Positions 34,464 to 47,517 of a stretch of DNA of 64,000 nt are shown here, in pieces. The notes below the pieces were generated by a model. The model saw only the letters and a list, made by a program, of their open reading frames with translations. It did no database searches and had not been told where the DNA came from. Each line of letters opens with the position of its first letter. Within the stretch, counting starts at the first letter, position 1. Position numbers and translations under genes: made by a program. Origin of the DNA: Carnegiea gigantea (taxonomy: Eukaryota; Streptophyta; Magnoliopsida; Caryophyllales; Cactaceae); NCBI GenBank assembly GCA_029747015.1, contig JAKOGI010000325.1, positions 186,001 to 250,000 on the forward strand, written 5' to 3'.

Positions 34464-35803
34464 ACAAGGTCTATTATCGAGTACTCGGATTGTCGTCCGC
34501 TGGGAGTTAGGTCTGAAGTACCGGGATTAGCACAAGTGTTTCAAGCCAGGCTAAGTGAAAAGGAAAGAAAGATAAACTAAACTATGCTAACAAACATACA
34601 AAAAGAGGCTTGGAGTTGCGATTTAGCCAATTGATGAAGCAAGAAATTAAGTTATGTCCTAGCCTATCAACCTATGCTAAAAACTAGAGATGGTCAGTTG
34701 CACCATTAAAGACCACCCCAGACCTCTCTCAAGGTTCATGAGCTAGCCTAATTAGTCTAACCACCTATTTTCATTGGATTAACCTAATTGGACAGTGAGA
34801 TTAGCAATCCTCAGAGCTAGCTAGGATCGGGACTATTTTTATGTCCCAAATCATGGCCATTCTCACCCCCGCACTAGCTGATTAACCTCACCTTTCAGGA
34901 TAGGTCAGTCGCCCAAAAATATGGCTATAAGCTCTCTCAAGCATTTCATCGAACACTTGGTGTGCATGAAAGAAAACTCTAAGTTCAAGGCATAAATTGG
35001 GTAGTTCGGCCTAATCCAAGACTAATTGGCCATGAAGAGGCTAATCACAATCTATGCCAACAAAATCTAGCTACAAATCATAACTAGAAAGCTATGAAAT
35101 CAAACCACAACTAAACTAGCAAACATGAACTACAGAAAAGAAAGGATAAAACTAATCTAATCTAACAAGAATAGACAATAAAAACTAAATATTTAAACTA
35201 AATATAATCTAAACTAACATGCTCAAATGCAAGAAGCAACAACGCAGAATGAAATAGAAAAAGAAAGAGAGATGAGAAAACTTAAGGTTGAGAATTCTTG
35301 AATGAAGATCCAAAATCCAAAAGCTTGAATCCCAATCTCCCAAAATACAATCTAATCTAGATAATCTAATTCCCCCTATTAGGATTTTTATTGGCTAAAC
35401 CTAACCTCAAACTAGCCCAAAAGTCTCCAAAAAGACCCCTAAAAAAGTCCTGAGGACAAGCCTTAAATTTGAATCGAGGCGGGCCGAGAAGCGGGCATGG
35501 TAGGCCAGAGGGGCGATGGCCAGTCGTCTTTCAGCGATAGGCTATAGATGACGTGGGAGCACTCCCTACCTTGCTGCAGATTATGGTGACAGTTTGCGCT
35601 GCCGGTCCCTGACACTCGTCGTTCTTCTTGCCTCGCTAATTTCCATGCTTTTCTCGTCCATCTTTGCTTCTTTTTACGGCGTTTGCTTGATTGATCTTAT
35701 TACCTACAAAAATAAAAAAAGGAAAATCCTAAAGATTATGTTGTTATACAAGCTAAAATTAGGCGAGAGAGGCACGTAAAATACGATAATTTGGTACTGA
35801 ACA
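34464..35803 (-). repeat. E3 LTR 4, start deleted
   Basis: It aligns with LTRs 1-3 from the caaggtc stretch onward and ends ...ttggtactgaaca at 35803. No polypurine tract follows, so this is the outermost 5' LTR of the array. Confidence 0.8.
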
Positions 35804-38800
35804 TGTTCCTTATAATAATCAAGTGAAACACCTATGAATTGAAAGGAAAGAGTCAAAATGAGACAATGTTTCTAAAAAGGGTAAAGTTGGTTAAATCCCC
35901 ACTAAATCAATAGAAAAAGCAAGGGAGAAGAACCAAACAGGAGTAGGAAAGTTAACCAAAATTAAGCCATAACAATATCTTCTTAGTTTTTGCTATCTTG
36001 ATCAATATAATCACCATTTAGAGGAGTTGAATGTTATTGACATGAATATTGGAAATGAGAGGTGAGCAACATTGGCGATCGATTGATAAAAGTTGTTACT
36101 GACTTGTAGTCTAGTTGGGAAGGAGATAAGGGCAATGGCCTAAAAGTTTAGGCTAGGCAGGAAAGGAGGAGGTCAGGAAGTTGAGTTTAGGCTACTGATT
36201 TTAAATGAAATCAGGACTTTTGACAAAGTGGGTGCTAAGTTTGGCTTAGACAGCAAAGCTGTGGGCCTAAGTTAGGCATAATTATAACTTATATGACTCA
36301 TGAGCCTATACCAGCCCTAAGCATGACCTTGGTTTGGTTTACTTAGAATGGGCTATAGTTAAGCATGTGGACGGATCTAGAAGCAGTTATCCAAGTATCC
36401 TAGAATTAAGGAAATGATGTACAATTCATTGACCATGGGCTTAATCAAATATCTAGGTCTTGGTTGGGCTTATACATTATAAATATGATGGATAATTGGG
36501 TGCAACTTAGAAGATTAAGGCTCTAAATGTCTAATAGGCACCATTGCGAAGATTAGACCTAGATGAACTCATGGCCAATGCGTGGTGAGACCAAATGATG
36601 CATGACTCTTTTGGCCTAAGTATTCTATAACTACTGTGCCAAGACTCTATATGACCATGTCGACGCATGAACTGAGACCACAAGTGGAGAGCCCAGGGTA
36701 CTAACTTTATGCCATGAAAACAAACCCAACATAGACTAAAGGCAAACAAATTGGATCGGGTGTCCGCACAGTATCCTAGTCGGATTTCTTTAATAGGCCA
36801 CAAAATCAACACCTAGACTTTTATCCTTTTCTCCTAAATCTAGATTCAAGGACATACATATTGACTACAGGAATCTTGGTAGGGTTTTGGTGGACCTAAA
36901 ACAAACCGTAAATTCTACCTATTCCCTAAACACATAATGTTATGCAAACTTTTTCTTTTTCAAACACCCAGTCGGGCCCTTTTAAGCTAAACAGAGACCA
37001 TCAATATGACTTTTTATGACTCACACTAAGGCCATAACCTATTTTGGTCTAGGTTCAAGAGCCCTTAGAGCTCAATTGACCAAAAGTCACTTTAGTTCTT
37101 AACCCTCGTTACTAGACTTGACCTTCCTTAACCTACGCCCCTATGTAGAATCATGAACTCATAGGACCCTAAAGCACTAGTACACTTTGGGTAGAGGTTA
37201 GTTTTAGAAACACCAATAGAGTTCTAACCATTTACAGAATCATATACACATATGAGTCTAACCTAATCAAACATTATAATTTATAAGAGGTTTAGGTCAG
37301 GTTTAGAACAGTCCTTTTGCATCCAAAATGTTTCATACGTTATCCATTTAGGTGTATGGCAAGACTAAAACATTTTGGTTACTTCCCCATATCATACGGA
37401 TTGAGAAAGTGCATCACGAGTGGATGAAATATTTACAGGTGCAGTAAGAAGGCTAAATGGACCACCTGAGTTAACCAACTGTTTTCTCAGGGTTAATAGT
37501 GGGCTTTAATCCTTAAAGGGACTTTTAATCCTATTAGGGCAGTGCCTTTAATGCGAGAATACCTAATGCAAGTGTAACTAAAATAATTTCCCATGTTGAA
37601 TTTCAAATCTCGCCCTTTTTTTTTAAAAAAAAACTTCTCTAGTCGAGTTGCCACTATAAGGACCACGACCTCAGGGAACCTATCCGAGTGCAGCCCCTCA
37701 TGAATGGTCGAACTCATTTGCTAGTTGTTTTATTTTGGAATTAAATCAGATCTATTTTTACAAAAAATAAATTTGGGGTACCAAATTGTAGGCTCGGCCG
37801 AGAAAATCGGGCCTCAAATCTGATCCAAGAAACTAGGTGGGTTCCTAGACCAAACTGTAATCAATGCTCTCTCGATTGGATCCTGGTGGTTGCCCCTTTA
37901 TGGCTCAAAATCTGTGTTACAGGTCTGATACGAGAAATTAGTTGGGTTCTTAGGCCAACACCATGTTCGGATTTTGGTCTAGACAGTTCTACAGTCAGGA
38001 TCCTAAATTGGTTGGCCCAATTCAGAAAAAACAAAGCCAAAGGAATAGAGCAAACATAAAAAGTAATGAACTTTAGTTAATGGAGTCACTAGTGAGTTTT
38101 AAGGAAAACAAATCTACTCTTTCATGTGAACCATCATTGAATTGGGATAACTAAAAGGGACACCGAAAGGGACAACTGATTCACTTCAAAAAAGTTTCTA
38201 AAAGGCCCTTGACTAATCCCTAGTGTAGGGACCTTCTTGACTCCATATGCCTGAACTAAGAATCTAGATTCGAGGATGATGGTATGGTGATATGATGGAG
38301 CGTATCACATTACCGCCCTTTATCATTTACGGCCACCACTAATCAATTGGAGAAATTAGATCTTAATTATACAATCAAACAGTCATGCTGCATATTGGCC
38401 TGAACGATGCCAAATAACACATATCAAGGTACAATGCTAGTGTACAAAAATTCAAAATAATCTCAGCAATTATAGAGTACAGGGAGCTACTTAAAGATTG
38501 TATCTTCCTGAAACTTGGAATTAAAAATCATGAAAAGAAAGAAGGTGATGAGGTATAGAGAAGCTTTAAATCAAGCCATCACTATATCCCACCTAATTAC
38601 TAGGGAGCTAAGTAGAGTAATGCCTTTTAATGATTAACTCGATCGCTCCTTCGCAATGCTCTCAATGTATAAAATGTTTCTCTTAAGATTTGTCCTAATC
38701 CCTACCTCTCTAATTTCTAGTACCCTTTTACAAGAGATCTTTCATAATTTTTTTACACTTTAACTAATGGAAATTCGATGTCTCTAACCCTAGGGGGTAC

Positions 38801-39250
38801 CCCTTTTTATAGTGGTTAAGGGGATGGTCTGAATCGGTTTAGACAAAGGAGACCTAATCCCAGTCCCATTGTACTTAATCTAAATGAGTGAATTAATCCA
38901 ACTAGAATTTTGATTAATTAATCGTAGTTTAGATAGAGAAGAAGTCAAAGCAGGGGAAAATAAGGAACCTGGACAAGTTCCCTATTACAAGAACCTGGAC
39001 AAGTTTTGCTTGGTTTGACCAGCCTCATTTGCCCCTTCTCTTATTTTCTTGTGTTTTTTGGGACCCAATTTCTTTAGAAATCACTCTGCTGGGCCCCCAG
39101 ACACACAAGTTAAGGTACAATTTCATCTTCGGGCAATGAAAAATAAAATGCCACTTTTGGGAGTTTATGAGCCTACATAATGAAAACATCTCATAAATAG
39201 TATTGTGGGTTTTTACCACTCAATGTGATCAAGGATATGAGATTGACACC
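35804..39250. other. Unclassified repeat-like DNA with Tat-type leader scraps
   Basis: No protein similarity was found. On the minus strand, TAGTGGCAACTCGACTAG (about 37635-37652) and ACTAGTGACTCC (about 38075-38086) resemble the TGGCGACTCC stretch of Tat/Retand-type leaders. A minus-strand TATA-like CCACTATAAAAAG lies at 38803-38815. Together these suggest broken minus-strand Ty3/gypsy LTR and leader pieces. The 93-codon frame at 36531-36812 (minus) has no recognised similarity. Confidence 0.35.
38803..38815 (-). promoter_or_regulatory. Candidate TATA box of an LTR remnant
   Basis: The minus strand reads CCACTATAAAAAG, followed by GGGGTACCCCCTAGGG. The layout is LTR-like, but no LTR ends are defined. 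Confidence 0.3.
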
Positions 39251-39739
39251 TAAAATGTTTAATTGTGATTTGCCTAATAAGCAGTCACATATGGACATCT
39301 ATCTCCATCAGTGTCAAGGACTCACTGGATCATCAAGGTCAAGTTACAGAGGGTATAGCTCTAAGCTTCAACTATGAGGTGCTTTACCAGAGGTATGAAA
39401 CCTAAGATAAGTCAATCATACAATGTTATTAATGAACTCAAATATATTAGCATGAAGTCCTAATACATACGATATCACCACTCATTAGATGCAAAGATTA
39501 TCACTCTTATTCATTTTGTGATCTTCAAAATCAATCTCTTCCGAGATCCAACATGACCGTAAAGAGATTTAGCACAACAAAAAGGCTCAAGGGTGATATT
39601 TATGGACTTTGGACTAGGGAGATTTGACTAGGACATCCAACTTACGTAGACATAAGGCATAGCAGTCGAAGACACCGACAACCTTTTCAAGTTGAACCAT
39701 AACCAATGAAAAAAATCATATAACTATATTTTTAATTGA
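39251..39739. other. Unassigned stretch before the copia relic
   Basis: Nothing recognisable. It may be decayed copia sequence downstream of the integrase relic, but no motif supports this. Confidence 0.3.
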
Positions 39740-40300
39740 TTTTGTTATTCTTAAAATGGTGGGAAAACATTCACACCAAAAATTTTGCTACTCAAAATAA
39801 GCAGGAATTTGGTGAAAAAGTTTTTTATATTAGGAGTAACCATCTATATTGGTGCAGGTGGTCAATTCACTGTAAAAGCGTTTGCAAATGTTACATTCAC
39901 TTTCTAATTGACTAGAAAAATTAGCATCAGTTATGAAAGTGCGAGCCATTTTTTAGAATCTGCAAGTGATTTCATTCGACATTTCCATTTTATTGGGGTT
40001 TTGGGAGCAACAGTTTTCAGCATAAATGATACTTTGAACTAAATGAATTTTTAAAGGTCCATTCTCAAATTCTTTTCCACCATTGCTTTGTAAAATCTTA
40101 ATTTTGCAATCAAACATATTGTCAACTATTTTTTAGAAAGCATGAAAATGTTGAACCACCTTTGGTTTCTACTCCTTTAGATAAATCCATGTGAGATGAG
40201 AGCAACCATCATTAAAAAAAATTTAATATCGAAAATTTAAATTTGAAAGTACCCACGTTTTCCAAGCAATCACAATGTACTAAATAAAAAGTTTTTTACA
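39740..40300 (-). pseudogene. Ty1/copia integrase relic
   Basis: In broken minus-strand frames the sequence gives a DDF-F-W-Y-type start, VVQHFHAF, KIVDNMFDCKIKILQSNGGK with EFENG following, a TPxxNG-like stretch and finally TPNIKNFF ... KIFGVNVFPPF. This is the copia integrase order from the first catalytic region, past the QSD-GGEF box (Asp is Asn here), to the FGC-CFP motif. Many stops. No RT was found to its left. Confidence 0.7.
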
Positions 40301-43300
40301 ACAGTGCTAACCAATAGTACCAGTTGATGTAATCTCCTACCTTCAGCTTATTATCAAAGTGAACTACTCAAACTCGACATTATTCTTGATTCAAAGACAA
40401 ATTGATTTATATGGGTCTTAGGCGAGCTTACAACTTATGAATATCAATCTATGTTGGTATAATTTTGCTGGAACAACGAACACTAATCTTAGCTTGTATG
40501 AATTATGGTAAGCTAAGAAAAAGCCTTAATGATGATGCTCACCTAGATCATCAAGGCTCATAAAGACAAAAGACATGTAGATTTGAGTAGGAGTTGGATA
40601 ATTCCAAGCTATAAGTCAGGACTCTTAGAGCATACAACAACAACCCTAAATAGTTTGAGCCAAGCAGCCATAACTAGGTGACTCAGTGTTGAGGAGAAAA
40701 AATCAGATACCTCTGACATTAAATCAGATCACATAAATCATTGTCAGACCACCGAACTAAAAGTTTGAGTGAGTTAGGTCATCAAAGTCATTGAACCCTA
40801 ATATTTACTCATACCACACAAAGGATAAATGTTTTCAAAAACCCAAAATTAATTAAGCCTAATTAATTCAATCAATGTAGATTTTACATTAGAAAAATCA
40901 TGCCAAAGTTACTGCTATGTAGAGTTAGGGAATATTTCTAAAACCCTATAATTCAAAATGGCTTCCACATTGGAAAACCATCCATATCAAAATAGGAAAG
41001 CAGGTTCACTACATTCAGCAAAGAATCTCATTGTTAAGATTGGAAGCTACATTTGCATAGACAATTTCAAATTGGTAACAAAAATTTAATGCTATGAAAA
41101 TCAAGCCAATTAATCCTATTGAACTAGCTAAGTCAAGGGAGATTTGTCTCCATAGTTTCAGTGAGATATTATGAAAATCAGAGACCTTGACCAATGTCCT
41201 ACATTTTGAAGACTATATGATAAAAGCTATTGTGTTTATTCCAATAGTTTGACACTTCCAATAGTTAGGTATAGATAATAAATGGAAGATCTAACTGTTG
41301 AAGAAAATGCAAACAACAAGTGATTAATTCTTATTTTCTAAGTTTTCCTTATCATATAACCATTATAATTCACTAAAATCATACTCACACTCTTTAATAC
41401 ATATAATGCGAGAAAGTTTATAGAATTCTTCTATAAATATATTTGTGTTGCTAGCCTAAAAGGGACTTTAGGTGACTCTACTCAAATAGGACCTTAGGTA
41501 GATAATCAAATTTCAAGAGTAAACCTTGATGTATTATCACTGGGCCTAATAGTGCAAATATTTGAGGTGCAACTTATGAGGATTAGTTTTAAGTGTTGAA
41601 ATATTGTGCAAGAAACTTAGGAGGAGATGCAACCATGTTGGATACATTGCCCGCATTGTTTCTTTACATTTTTTTGTAGCTTATAATCTCTAAGAATACA
41701 TACTCCTACTTGTTACAGTTATTGTGATTTATTGGTTAATACTTTATCTCGTAATCATTTAAGTTCAAAAAGTTTTCATGATCACCTTATTAATGCCCCT
41801 TTAAAGCAACCTAACCCTGATGGGACCAACAAAGAGTAAACAATGGACTTTTCCCAACTCACGAGATACACATGTGCAGCGAAAAAATGAAGGATGAATA
41901 CCATTTTCTGCCCAGGAGGATATAAGACTCCAGGCCTACATTGACATACGTGACAGCGTCAAACATCATTGGAAGCACAAAGAGTAACAAAAGCAAGGAA
42001 AGAATTAAAAGGAGATGAAGAGCAGATGTCATCATCACTAGTACTCTTCTAGAGAGTAGTACCCATGACTTTGTCCATAATAAGCTCATAACATGTGTCA
42101 ACACTAGCTTCACAATTATTTTCATAGCAAAACTGTTTTACAGGCAACAATTTGTACTTTAGTTATGAACCCTATTAAAAATTATTTAATTTTAATGGCT
42201 TAAAAATGTACCAGAGCTAGGCAAATGCACTTCGCAAATATGACGAATTGGCGCATGAGTAACATTACCTATCACAACATGATTTAACACATTATGTAAG
42301 AACTTATGTAAAAGAACAGCCTCCAAAATGGTCATACTGTATGAGGAAGACAAGCCAAGGCACCAAAGAAATTCATGTCTCACCACAAGTTCATTTTTCA
42401 CATGAAAAAAAATTGGTTTGGGCCATAAGTAATCAGGGTGATATGTGATTATTCCTTGGACTAAAACAAAGCTGGAAAACATATTGGGAAGGGGGATACA
42501 TTAGCACATACATGACAGGAAAAACTAGAGTGAGAAACTAAAGTTGCAAGAGTAGCAAGGTCAATACAAGAAGTGAACCAGATGATTATGCTAACTTTCT
42601 TATATCCTTTTATATCGCAACCATGGCCCCATTCACAACCCCAATTATGGCAATATCCTCAGTAATTGCCACAGTAAGGCCAATTATTATAAATTGTTGT
42701 TGACACCTCCAAACTTGCTATTTTATTGCTATTACATGATTGTTTAGATTATTGGAGGCACCGATGGATGTGCCAATGCTTGGAGGGTATTCACCGACGA
42801 AGAGGACTCTTGTAATTGTAGAACTCAGGGCTGATAAATATTTAATTTTGTCCTCAGTTCATCAAAGGTTGATTGCCTCTAAATTAAGTAGTGACAGCAA
42901 TTAAATTCTCGCATTTGTTATCCAACCATTCATTTGTATATGCAATTAGTTCTTGATCTCATATACAACCTCTTAGCATATATTACCCTCTACGTCCATT
43001 AAACATTGTGCATGACTCCAATGTGTTCAAAAAATGGAAAATATGGTTTAACATTATATCCACTGTTAGTAAAAAAAAAAAATATAAAACATGGCACAAC
43101 ATGAAACATGATTTAGTATTTCATGCCTTAATACCATAAGCTTCTTTAGTAAAATATCCTACATTACATCCCTAGTTTATTTAAAAAAATATAATAGAAC
43201 ATTGGCACTATTGGATTTATTTATGGCTTATCACATATCAATGACTGAGGTAAATAAAGAAAAAGCTGTAGTAAAAGTTAAAATACATCCTAGGGGCACT

Positions 43301-44164
43301 TATTGCTTCAACTATCGACCATTATTTTTGGAGCATTTCATAAATATGTTGTATTGCTCGGCTTAAGAGTTTGAGTGATCACACACCACCTAAATGTTAC
43401 AAGCTGGCTATATAACCTCCTTAACTTTCCTAGTCCCTTTTAGGATTTTAATTCCAAAAGTAACTATCATATATTAATGAACATTTGTTTAAAGAGGGTA
43501 CATTAGGGGTTAATAGGCACTAATTAATTAGATCTCAGAGCTCCCTATTCCTCTCACATTGAACCAGGGTATTAGGGTGTGACAATTCCAACAAATCTAG
43601 TAACCACTAGTAATTATATGGTGTTTGAGGCTCAATTCGGATAATTTGTGAGTGGCAAAAGTTATATAGATCTTTCGCTTCTGCATTAAGGTTTTCCTAA
43701 ATTTCCAAAAGTTGTACGAGAGCCTAGCTAATATGCTTTTCTCTACCTTTATGATTCAGCCCCAATTATTTATTTATTTGTTTGTTAGATTTTTTTTAAT
43801 TATGCTATATACAGATTTGCAATCATGTTATATATTCTTTTCGGGATACCTGTCCACATGATCATTTAAGTATAGTTGCTTATATTTTAAAACGTAATCT
43901 ACCACTCAAAACAATCCTCACTCCTAGAATATGTACGTGAAAGAGGGTTGGCATGTGCACGTTACGTGTCACCGACGAACATTGTCTTATACTATTGTCT
44001 TCTTCTCGAGCACTTCACACATGCCAATTTGCACCAAGCTGGGTGGGAAAACCACTAAACAATCATACAAGCCTTAACGGTGCATTTAATGCGCTATGAA
44101 GCTCTTCTATCTTACCTTTTCCTCCATATTGACTTGAGACAATGATTGTGGCTTTGTCCTACAA
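40301..44164. other. Unassigned intergenic or old repeat DNA
   Basis: No convincing gene. Two minus-strand frames, 42192-42482 (96 codons) and 41859-42125 (88 codons, with a Leu-rich hydrophobic stretch), have no similarity I recognise and no paired exon signals that I can defend. Poly-A at about 43070 and T/A-rich runs occur. The ~200 bp before 44165 may be leader of the copia relic that follows. Confidence 0.3.
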
Positions 44165-46200
44165 ATGGAAGGGTGCAATGATTCTTATATCGGTTTTACA
44201 AATAGCATAGATCTATATCTCGATAATGATGACATATGGCATAAGAAGATCCTATATCTTCGTAAAAAGTACACTGTTTTTGAAACCTATGCAACTATTA
44301 TGAGTAAGCCTACGAATCTTGAGAATCCACGCTATCAGGAGGAGCTAAAGATATACGAAGAATGATTAAAGGACTGTAGTCCATGCTATACTATACTACA
44401 TGGACAATGATCTTATATGGAATTTGGGATTCATTCTACTACTAGGGATATGTTGAAGAAGCTTTGATCAAGGTAAGCCATACATCCACTATAAGGTTTT
44501 GTACCTTGCTTTTCAAGTGAATGTAATATGTCATTGACTTTAGTCATAGTGTAGTCGAACATTTTTAAAGCTTGAGTGTCACGCTTCATGATCGTAAAGC
44601 TAATGGACTTGAAATCTCTAAAGAAAAGCAAGTTCTGAATGTAACTTGAGCCCTCCTATATAAACCTGATCACTAGCAAAATGTTTATTCTTATGACTCA
44701 TAGTGGGTATGTGTGAACCTTCATAAAAATTTCTGAAAACCTCAAGATGGAATAAGAGTATCATAAAGCCTTAGTCATCATAATGTTGCACTTATACAAA
44801 AGGGAGGGAATCTAAGGGAGCAAGTCTAATCGTGGGAGCAACTGAAAAAAAGGTTAATGCCCTTCTCAAAGTTGTAGATCAAAGGATGGAGTAGCCAAAA
44901 GTCACATGGGTAAAGGCCATGGAAAGAAGAGTATAGCATGTCTAAAGTACTATGACAATACAAAAAAGGCCCATTATGCTCGGGATTTCCTTGAGTGATG
45001 AAGTTACCTTTCTCCACTTATTCTTTTGAACTATAGGTTTGTTCTAATGCATCAGTTGTTAACTCTATTTTTAATTAGGTTGTAGACACAAGAGCCAGAA
45101 AATAAATAGTTCAAGATCAAGTTGGTTTTATGGTCTTTCATTGCTTTTGGTTGGTTCATAGATTGTCGTAGTAGGGGGTGTTTGTGAATAAGATGTTCTT
45201 GCTAACGAGACATGCTAGCTCAGACTATGTTAAGGGAACACATTGCTTCTCTATAGCATTCTTTATGAACTGCAATGTGGTGCTACTTACTATTGGTTTT
45301 TTCTTGGTTAAATATAAGATTTTTGTTTAATTTGAAAGCCATAAGTTTAGGTATTTCATGTAGTAATGGTAATATGCTTTGCATGGTATTTTAAAAAGGA
45401 TTTATTTGTTGATGAACCAGTTGATATTTATCATAATTCATCTCTTGCTTTAGTTGTGCACTTTGATTATGACTCGAAATTTGATAGGTAGCATGTCGAA
45501 CTTCGTCATATTGGCAAAGACGAGATTAGCATCTAGCTAAAGAAGAAGGTGAAGCCTTGTTTAGCCGGTGAAGCAACCGAGAAACATTTTCGTAATGCTT
45601 TAATGACATCAAGTCACTTAAAGACCTAATCCACTCAGATATTTGTGAGCCCATGAATAATACAACATCTTATGGCGCCATATAGGTTCTGACATTTATT
45701 GATGACTATTCTGAATATAGGGATATGTACCTATCATTTCACTGCTATGATGTGTGGATGTGTTCAAACATTATGTGGCAGAACTGAAGATCAAAATTCA
45801 AATGAAGGATCAAGACTCTTCATAGTAATTACAGTCATGAATATCTCACAAATATGTTCAAGTAGTTTAGTAAGGAGAAGAGCATACAGAGATAGCTTAC
45901 TAGTTCTAGCACTCCATGGCCAAATGTTGATATGGAACGAAGGAGTTGTATATTACGTGACAGGTTAGGTAAATGACAGCATACGCTAACCTCCCATTAT
46001 GTTTTTGTTGGTGCACAATTCACAACTTACATGCTTCATCATGTGCCAAGGAAAAAGCGTGTTTGTCACTCCATATGAGTTACAAAGTTATGTTCATCAT
46101 GAACTTGGAGGCATAGTGACCCAGGGTCATCAATCTCGCTCTTGTACTAGCAATTTTTCTTCCAGCTTTTTTTCGGGAAAGTTCAAGTTTTGCAATATTA
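44165..46200 (+). pseudogene. Ty1/copia gag-integrase relic
   Basis: The integrase part is clear from about 45480: HIGKDEIS ... PCLAGEATEKHF (GAG-pre-integrase zinc region), DICEPMNNTTSYGA, LTFIDDYSEY, then the HSNYSHEYLTNMFK stretch (family: TDxGGEYLS-MF), EKSIQRQLTSSSTPWPNVDM and KSVFVTPYEL at about 46050. The D of the second catalytic box is replaced, and frames shift repeatedly. The part at 44165-45000 (66 codons open, then broken; TTRDMLKKL) may be copia gag but is weak. No RT follows, because the sequence passes into the tandem unit. Confidence 0.65.
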
Positions 46201-47517
46201 AATAGAGTCACTACCATATTTTGAGGAAAATACAAAAACCTTTTTTACGATACGATTTTTAGAAAACAATTAGTATGATCTCTAATAGGGACTGACTCGA
46301 TTCCTAGGCTATTAATGAAGAGTTAGGTCCTAGGGTGAAGTTATAACTAATAATAGGGAATTAAATCTACCCATCGACATCACGTATTCAATTATAGGCT
46401 CTACTAGGCTTAAACAAGAAGATGATGAACTCCAAACAATTCGATGTGGATCCTGTTTTCAAACCAGTTTGTCTTATTTAGTGACTAAGCATCAAAGACG
46501 TGATCTTTCAGGTGCGCTCGTGGATTTAATCGCATTTAATGTTACATGTAAAAAAAGACTACTAAAAAAAGAAGCAATAAATTTTGATCATCTTCTGTAC
46601 TAATTACCCAATTTACACGTAATTCAAAGAATAGCATCAAAAACGGATTATATCTTTATCAAGAAAAATATATAACATAATACAGTTATTATCTTCCTTA
46701 TAAACCCTCGGGCTCACCTTGATTTGGGTTCAGTAAAATTAATAACTCAGAGATCAAGTTGTTAGGTATGATGAAACCTAATCTAAAATCTCTTTGAAAT
46801 ATTGGTGATTATCAGAGAAAGAGAGATGAATTGAAGAAAGATTTGTTAGAGGGAGGGCCTATACTCCTAGCTACTAATATTGAGCAGAGCAAGATCAATC
46901 TCTCTATCAAAAAGGAAAAAGAGGACTAAAGAAAGGGTTGCCACTCATGTAACAAGAAGACAAATTGAATGTTTGTGTCTTAAGGGAGGAGGATAGACTC
47001 CCTTTGAAATGATAGGGGAGGAATAACTCCCCATCTAGGGTTTATGGATTCTACAATAACTCTATTCTATAAAACAAATTAGGAAAGTATCACGAGATTT
47101 TCCTAAGCTACCTTAGACTACCAATAAACCGAAGGGTTAGTAGCACACTTGGGTAGTGCTACTAGACCCTTTTTACTATCGTGTTATCAAGGTGGCATGC
47201 AAAAGTCTATCTCTTATGTAGTTTTCCGTAGTGAACCAGGTCGAGTGACCTATCACTGGGCCTGCACTTGCCCTAATCTAAATGCTATGACTTAAGGAGT
47301 ATAATTGTGATGCAATGCAACAACCACCAGTTGATCACCTACTATTGCAATCATGAGGTCCCAGATTTAAGACACACGTTACAAACATGTTCCACACCCA
47401 GTTTCATTCCCTTTTTTTACTTTTTTGAACTTTTATAAACAAAATGAGAAGAAAACATCTTTGAAACATTTTTGAAACCAAAAAAATAGTGTACGTCCAA
47501 ATATACAGGGATTCATC
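45653..47517 (+). repeat. Array unit 1
   Basis: First unit, continuous on its left with the copia relic (DICEP, then ATGAATAAT). The open frame at 45699-45968 is a shifted reading of integrase. Confidence 0.88.

Larger units (their letters stand above)
23814..35803 (-). mobile_element. E3: head-to-tail multimer of a non-autonomous gag-bearing retrotransposon
   Basis: Four LTRs (23814-25106, 27968-29349, 31730-32894 partial, 34464-35803) alternate with three internal regions, all on the minus strand. Internal regions carry the mini-gag and the second conserved region but no pol. Two PBS sites of tRNA-Asp type remain (27937-27954, 34443-34460). Each internal region starts with a terminal hairpin/polypurine module. 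The array probably arose by unequal recombination between LTRs, or by repeated insertion, followed by deletions. No 5-bp target duplication is visible: attgg lies left of the first LTR and tgttc right of the last. Confidence 0.8.

Noticed and set aside
23809..35808. Target-site duplication around the whole E3 array
   Set aside because: attgg at the left and tgttc at the right do not match, so no duplication can be claimed.
36531..36812. 93-codon minus-strand frame
   Set aside because: No similarity, no promoter or splice context, and many Trp/Cys/His typical of random out-of-frame translation.
45699..45968. Apparent small genes repeated at 45699, 47634 and 49504
   Set aside because: They are shifted readings of the same copia integrase segment in successive tandem units.
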